Assembly (NCBI RefSeq): GCF_009193135.1
Contig: NZ_VUKC01000003.1
Coordinates: 124,001-188,000 of the forward strand
Length of the DNA stretch: 64,000 nt
Source: Georgenia satyanarayanai
GTDB taxonomy: Bacteria > Actinomycetota > Actinomycetes > Actinomycetales > Actinomycetaceae
Reading direction: 5' to 3'
In this document: piece after piece, positions 60,054-64,000 of the stretch
How the letters are laid out: every line of letters starts with the position of its first letter
How positions within the stretch are numbered: position 1 is the stretch's first letter
Position numbers and translations under genes: made by a program
Notes under the pieces: generated by a model
Database searches by the model: none
Seen by the model: the letters and a program-made list of their open reading frames with translations, nothing else
What the model was told of the DNA's origin: nothing

Positions 60054-61631
60054 TCAGCCGTGCCGGCGGCGCAGCTCCTCGAGGAGTGTGGCGACGTCGG
60101 CGCTGGCGTCCAGCGCCTCCCCCACGTGCTCGCGGCTCCCGCGCGCCGGCTCGGCCATCGACAGGCGCACCAGGTGCTCCTCGCCGGGCACGTCGAGGAC
60201 GACCGACTCCCACCCGGCCGCCGCCACACCGGCGCCGTAGCGGCGGATCGTCTCCCCGCGGAACCACGCACGGGTGTCCACCGGGGCGGCGTGGACCGCC
60301 TCGGCGACCTCGCCGGCGCTGACCAGCAGCTCGACGGCGCCGGATGCGGCCAGGCGCTGGTAGATGCTGCGCTCGGGGCGCACGTCGGACCACTGGAGGT
60401 CGAGCGCAGCCAGGCGCGGGTCGTCCCAGCCGATGCCGTCGCGGCGGCGCATGCCCTCGAGCAGCCGGAGCTTGGCCACCCACTCGACCTCCGCGGCGCA
60501 GGACATCGGGTCCTCCCCCAGCCGGGTGAGCAGGGAGTCCCAGCGGTCGAGGACCGCGCGCGTCTCGTCGTCGACGTCGTCGCCGAGGGCGTCGCGGACG
60601 ACGTCGAGGTAGACCCGCTGGATCTCCAGCGCCGTCATCTGCCGGCCGTCGGCGAGCGTCAGCCGGTGGGTGAGGGTCGTGTCGTGGCTGACGAGCCGCG
60701 TCTCGGCGACGGCGTCGTCCAGCGCCATCGCGTCCAGGGCCAGCGGCACGGCGTCCTGCTCGAGCAGCCACAGCACGAGCGAGGTCGTGGCGAGCTTGAG
60801 CCAGGTCGTCACCTCGAGGAGGTTGGCGTCCCCGACGATGACGTGCAGGCGCCGGTAGCGCGCGGGGTCGGCGTGCGGCTCGTCGCGGGTGTTGATGATG
60901 GGCCGGTTGAACGTCGTCTCCAGCCCGACGTCGTTCTCGATGTAGTCGGCCCGCTGGGAGAGCTGGAAGCCCGGCACCTCCGAGCGCTGCCCCAGGCCGA
61001 CCCGGCCCGCGCCGGTGAACACCTGGCGGGTGACGAGGAAGGGCGTGAGGTAGCGGACGACGTCCCCGAAGGGCACCGACCGGTCCATGAGGTAGTTCTC
61101 GTGCGTCCCGTAGGACTGGCCCTTGCCGTCGACGTTGTTCTTGTACAGCGCGACGTCCGGCATCGCGGGCTCGGCGGCCAGCGCGGCGGCGGCGCGGCGC
61201 ATGACCTCCTCCCCCGCCCGGTCCCACCGCACTGCGTCGCGCGGGCCGGTGACCTCGGGGCTCGAGTACTCCGGGTGCGCGTGGTCGACGTACAACCGCG
61301 CCCCGTTGGTGAGCACGAGGGACGTCGTCGGGGAGGTGGGCTCCCCCACGCCCGGACGACGGCGGTGGAAGCGTCCCAGCGTGGCGGCCCGCTCGGCCGG
61401 GGAGTCGGTCAGCTGGTCGGGGTGCGCGGCGGCGCGGTCGAGGCGGAAGCCGCGTGCGTCGGCGAGCGGGTCCTCCCCCTCGTAGTCCCACCGCGTCGTC
61501 GCGCCCTCGCCCACCGTCTGCGCGTACGCGACGACGACGGCGGCCGACAGGGCCATCGGGTTGGCCATCGGGTGCCCGGGCTGCAGGACCCCGTACTCGG
61601 TCTCGATGCCCATCATCCGGCGCACGGTCAT
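60054..61631 (-). CDS. dop: Pup deamidase/depupylase Dop
   Basis: Converts the C-terminal Gln of Pup to Glu and removes Pup from substrates. A 525-residue protein of the PafA/Dop family with RRMMGIETEYGVLQPGHPMA, the Dop-specific loop with inserted sequence (about residues 45-90), YKNNVDGKGQSYGTHENYL and TRDEPHADPARYRRLHVIVGD. ATG 61631 is taken as the start; MMGIETEYG at 61616 is possible. It lies 13 nt after the ARC ATPase gene. Confidence 0.96.
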   Translation of the reverse strand: MTVRRMMGIETEYGVLQPGHPMANPMALSAAVVVAYAQTVGEGATTRWDYEGEDPLADARGFRLDRAAAHPDQLTDSPAERAATLGRFHRRRPGVGEPTSPTTSLVLTNGARLYVDHAHPEYSSPEVTGPRDAVRWDRAGEEVMRRAAAALAAEPAMPDVALYKNNVDGKGQSYGTHENYLMDRSVPFGDVVRYLTPFLVTRQVFTGAGRVGLGQRSEVPGFQLSQRADYIENDVGLETTFNRPIINTRDEPHADPARYRRLHVIVGDANLLEVTTWLKLATTSLVLWLLEQDAVPLALDAMALDDAVAETRLVSHDTTLTHRLTLADGRQMTALEIQRVYLDVVRDALGDDVDDETRAVLDRWDSLLTRLGEDPMSCAAEVEWVAKLRLLEGMRRRDGIGWDDPRLAALDLQWSDVRPERSIYQRLAASGAVELLVSAGEVAEAVHAAPVDTRAWFRGETIRRYGAGVAAAGWESVVLDVPGEEHLVRLSMAEPARGSREHVGEALDASADVATLLEELRRRHG

Positions 61632-61644
61632 CGGCCAGCTCCGC

Positions 61645-63285
61645 TCACAGGTAGTCGCGGGTCTCGACGACGCGCGTCGGCTCGGCCCCGTCGGTGAGAC
61701 CGGAGCCACCGAGGGTGCGCATGAAGACGATCCGCTCGCCCTTCCTGCCGGCCACGCGCGCCCAGTCGTCGGGGTTCGTCGTCGAGGGCAGGTCCTCGTT
61801 CTCGCGCATCTCCGCGGCGTAGCCGGCGAGGAGGTGGGCGGTGCGCAGCCCGCGCTCCCCGGTGGCGATGAGGTCCTTGATCGCGGCCTTCTTCGCACGG
61901 TCGACGATGTTGGCCATCATCGCGCCGGAGGCGAAGTCCTTGAAGTAGAGCACCTCCTTGTCCCCGCTCGCATAGGTGACCTCGAGGAAGCGGTTGTCGT
62001 GCGTCGTCGAGTACAGGCGCTCGACGACGGCCTCCGCCATCGCGGCGACCGCGCCCCCGGCGTCGCCGTGACGCCCGACCTCCTCGGGGTGGATGGGGAG
62101 GTCGGCGGTGAGGTACTTGGCGAGGATCTGCCGCGCGCCGTCGGCGTCCGGGCGCTCGATCTTGATCTTCACGTCGAGGCGGCCGGGGCGCAGGATCGCG
62201 GGGTCGATCATGTCCTCACGGTTGGAGGCGCCGATGATGACGACGTTCTCGAGCTTCTCCACGCCGTCGATCTCGCTGAGCAGCTGGGGGACGATCGTCG
62301 TCTCGACGTCGCTGGACACGCCCGTGCCGCGGGTGCGGAAGAGGGAGTCCATCTCGTCGAAGAAGACGACGACGGGCAGCCCGAGGGCGGCCTTCTCCCG
62401 GGCGCGCGCGAAGATGACGCGGATCTGGCGCTCGGTCTCCCCGACGTACTTGTTGAGGAGCTCGGGGCCCTTGACGTTGATGAAGTAGCTGCCGGCGCGG
62501 TGGTGGCCCTCGCCCCGGCCCGCGGCGCTGGCGAGGGAGGTGGCCACGGCCTTGGCGATGAGCGTCTTGCCGCAGCCCGGCGGGCCGTACAGGAGGACGC
62601 CCTTGGGCGGCTTGAGGCCGTGCTCGCGGTAGAGCTCGGGGTGGAGGAAGGGCAGCTCGACGGCGTCGCGGATCTGCTCGATCTGGGTGCCCAGGCCGCC
62701 GATGTCGCCGTAGTCGACGTCGGGCGTCTCCTCGAGGAGGAGGTCCTCGACCTCCGAGCGCTCGACGTGCTCGAGCGCGAAGCCGCTGCGCAGGTCGGCG
62801 AGGACGGTGTCCCCCACGCGCACGCCGGCGGCGGCGAGCGGCGCCGCGAGGCGCAGGACGCGCTCGTCGTCGGCGCGGGCGACGACGAGCACGCGGGTGT
62901 CGTCGACGACCTCCTTGACGGCGACCAGCTCACCGGTCTCCTCGAAGCCACCGGCCTGGACGGCGACGAGCGACTCGTTGAGGCGCACGTGCTGGCCGGG
63001 ACGCAGCGCCCCGAGCGGGAGCGACGGTGCGGCGGCCACCCGCAGGCGGCGGCCGGAGGACAGGACCTCGAGCTCGCGCTCGGTGACGTGGACCGACAGG
63101 ACGGTGGCGATGCTGCTGGGCGGGCGGGAGAGGGCGTCGAGCTGCTCCTGCATGGTGGCGAGCTGGTCGCGGGCGCCCTGGAGCGCGGTGGCGAGGCGCT
63201 CGTTCTTCGTCGCCAGGCTGATCGCCTGCTGCTCCAGCTCGCGCACACGGTTCACGCGGAAGTCGTCCATCCCAGCCTCGGCCAT
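61645..63285 (-). CDS. arc: Proteasome-associated AAA ATPase ARC/Mpa
   Basis: Ring-forming unfoldase that binds Pup through its coiled coil and would feed substrates to the 20S proteasome. It has 546 residues: N-terminal coiled coil (about 10-55), two OB-fold domains (about 60-185), and an AAA domain with Walker [17 protein letters not shown] (near 234) and Walker [14 protein letters not shown]. The end [10 protein letters not shown] lies where a GQYL-type proteasome-docking tail is usual. ATG 63285 has AAGGGG upstream. No prcBA gene is seen in the window. Confidence 0.95.
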   Translation of the reverse strand: MAEAGMDDFRVNRVRELEQQAISLATKNERLATALQGARDQLATMQEQLDALSRPPSSIATVLSVHVTERELEVLSSGRRLRVAAAPSLPLGALRPGQHVRLNESLVAVQAGGFEETGELVAVKEVVDDTRVLVVARADDERVLRLAAPLAAAGVRVGDTVLADLRSGFALEHVERSEVEDLLLEETPDVDYGDIGGLGTQIEQIRDAVELPFLHPELYREHGLKPPKGVLLYGPPGCGKTLIAKAVATSLASAAGRGEGHHRAGSYFINVKGPELLNKYVGETERQIRVIFARAREKAALGLPVVVFFDEMDSLFRTRGTGVSSDVETTIVPQLLSEIDGVEKLENVVIIGASNREDMIDPAILRPGRLDVKIKIERPDADGARQILAKYLTADLPIHPEEVGRHGDAGGAVAAMAEAVVERLYSTTHDNRFLEVTYASGDKEVLYFKDFASGAMMANIVDRAKKAAIKDLIATGERGLRTAHLLAGYAAEMRENEDLPSTTNPDDWARVAGRKGERIVFMRTLGGSGLTDGAEPTRVVETRDYL

Positions 63286-63353
63286 GTCGGCCCCTTCCCT
63301 GCTCGGCACCGCCCCCACGGTAGGTCACCGACCGTGGGGGCCGCAGGTGCGGG

Positions 63354-64000
63354 TCAGAGGGTGGGCGGCTGGTCCTCGTCCGGCGCGGTGTCCCCGCTCT
63401 GTCCTGCGTCTCCGCCCTGTCCGGTGGCGCGCAGCTGCTCGGCACGGTCCTGGTCGCGGCGCACGCGGCGCAGCTTCTTGTCCGAGACGGTGCGCTCCCC
63501 CAGGTCCTCGGCCCAGTCCTCCTCCACCGGGTAGGCACCCTTGGCGGGGCGGCGCTTGCGCAGCGGCGGCGTGACGCCCGGAGCCATGCGCCGGGTGGTG
63601 ACGAGGAAGCCGGTGTGGCCGACCATCCGGTGGTCCGGGCGCACCGCCAGACCCTCGAGGTGCCAGCCGCGCAGCAGGGTCTCCCACGCGCGCGGCTCGG
63701 TGAACTGCTCGGTGGCCTTGGCGTCCTCGACGAAGCGGGAGAGCTGGGTGGTGGAGGCGACGTAGGCGATGAGGACACCACCGGGGGCGAGCGCGTCGGC
63801 GGCGACGGCGAGGTTCTCCCAGGGGGCGAGCATGTCGAGGACGATGCGGTCGACCGACCCGGGCTCGACGGCGGTGGGCAGCACCTCGGCGAGGTCACCG
63901 ACGACGACCTCCCAGGCGGGGTGGTCCTCCCCGAACCAGGCGCGGGCGTTGGACTCGGCGATCTCGGCGAAGTCGGCGCGGCGTTCGACCGACAGCAGCC
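63354..64000 (-). CDS. trmI: tRNA (adenine-N1-58)-methyltransferase TrmI, N-terminus cut by window edge
   Basis: Methylates A58 in the T-loop of tRNAs. About 215 C-terminal residues are visible, including the SAM-domain segments VERRADFAEIAESNARAWF and VDRIVLDMLAPWENLAVAADAL, with DMLAPWE being the family's motif IV region. Later SDKKLRRVRRDQDRAEQLR forms a basic C-terminal helix. The ending TAPDEDQPPTL is acidic and disordered. Its order beside the ARC gene matches other actinobacteria. Confidence 0.93.
   Translation of the reverse strand, partial: LLSVERRADFAEIAESNARAWFGEDHPAWEVVVGDLAEVLPTAVEPGSVDRIVLDMLAPWENLAVAADALAPGGVLIAYVASTTQLSRFVEDAKATEQFTEPRAWETLLRGWHLEGLAVRPDHRMVGHTGFLVTTRRMAPGVTPPLRKRRPAKGAYPVEEDWAEDLGERTVSDKKLRRVRRDQDRAEQLRATGQGGDAGQSGDTAPDEDQPPTL

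Noticed and set aside
54855-61631. Search for prcB/prcA proteasome subunits near pup and dop
   Set aside because: No proteasome N-terminal Thr motif or alpha/beta fold was found among the genes here; the absence is limited to this window.

Overview
The window is high-GC DNA from an actinobacterium, most likely a member of the order Micrococcales. The evidence is GTG and TTG starts, long chains of genes with 4-nt stop/start overlaps, the Pup-ligase system (pup, pafA, dop, ARC/Mpa ATPase, pafBC), an mIHF-type integration host factor, and actinobacteria-only families (DUF3866, TIGR02569, TIGR03085, Trp-associated membrane protein). Genus cannot be fixed from the sequence alone. No rRNA, tRNA, prophage or CRISPR array was seen.

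Layout on the minus strand unless noted. 1-7 kb: pafB-pafC-membrane protein-tatA-tatC-lipid kinase-helY (helY runs off the left edge). 7-12 kb: DUF3866 (+), then an FMN-riboswitch-controlled importer ribX-ribY followed by hisE-hisG-PH protein. 12-17 kb: rpe, a plus-strand DUF222/HNH endonuclease, then fmt-rsmB. 17-20 kb: HAD phosphatase, YeiH-type exporter (+), a decayed DUF6226 remnant, a VOC protein. 20-34 kb: a long core cluster, pyrR-pyrB-pyrC-carA-carB-pyrF, mihF-gmk-rpoZ-coaBC, metK and priA, covering pyrimidine, CoA, SAM and information-processing functions. 34-37 kb: cinA, two small membrane proteins (+), lgt. 37-43 kb: hisI-trpE-three small membrane proteins-trpC-trpB-trpA. 43-48 kb: OsmC (+), a heterodimeric ABC exporter pair, SHOCT protein, P-loop kinase. 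48-52 kb (+): hisF, TIGR03085, VOC, DNA alkylation repair, a GNAT remnant. 52-55 kb: TIGR02569 protein, FKBP lipoprotein, pafA, pup. 55-60 kb: an accessory segment with a DrrAB-like ABC exporter, two TetR regulators, an SDR and a STAS protein. 60-64 kb: ARC ATPase, dop and trmI (cut by the right edge).

Three features stand out. First, the usual place of riboflavin biosynthesis genes (downstream of rpe, before hisE-hisG) holds an FMN-riboswitch-controlled RibXY-type importer instead, suggesting dependence on imported riboflavin. Second, the Pup tagging machinery is present, but 20S proteasome genes prcBA are absent from the dop-pup interval, where an exporter/regulator cassette sits. Third, two families of dispersed DNA repeats occur. 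One is an 18-bp tandem repeat at four loci, one of them in frame inside an ABC transporter linker. The other is a pair of large hairpins sharing an identical 20-nt arm, both between convergent genes. At least eleven genes also have a TAnnnT box 6-8 nt before the start codon and are probably transcribed as leaderless mRNAs.
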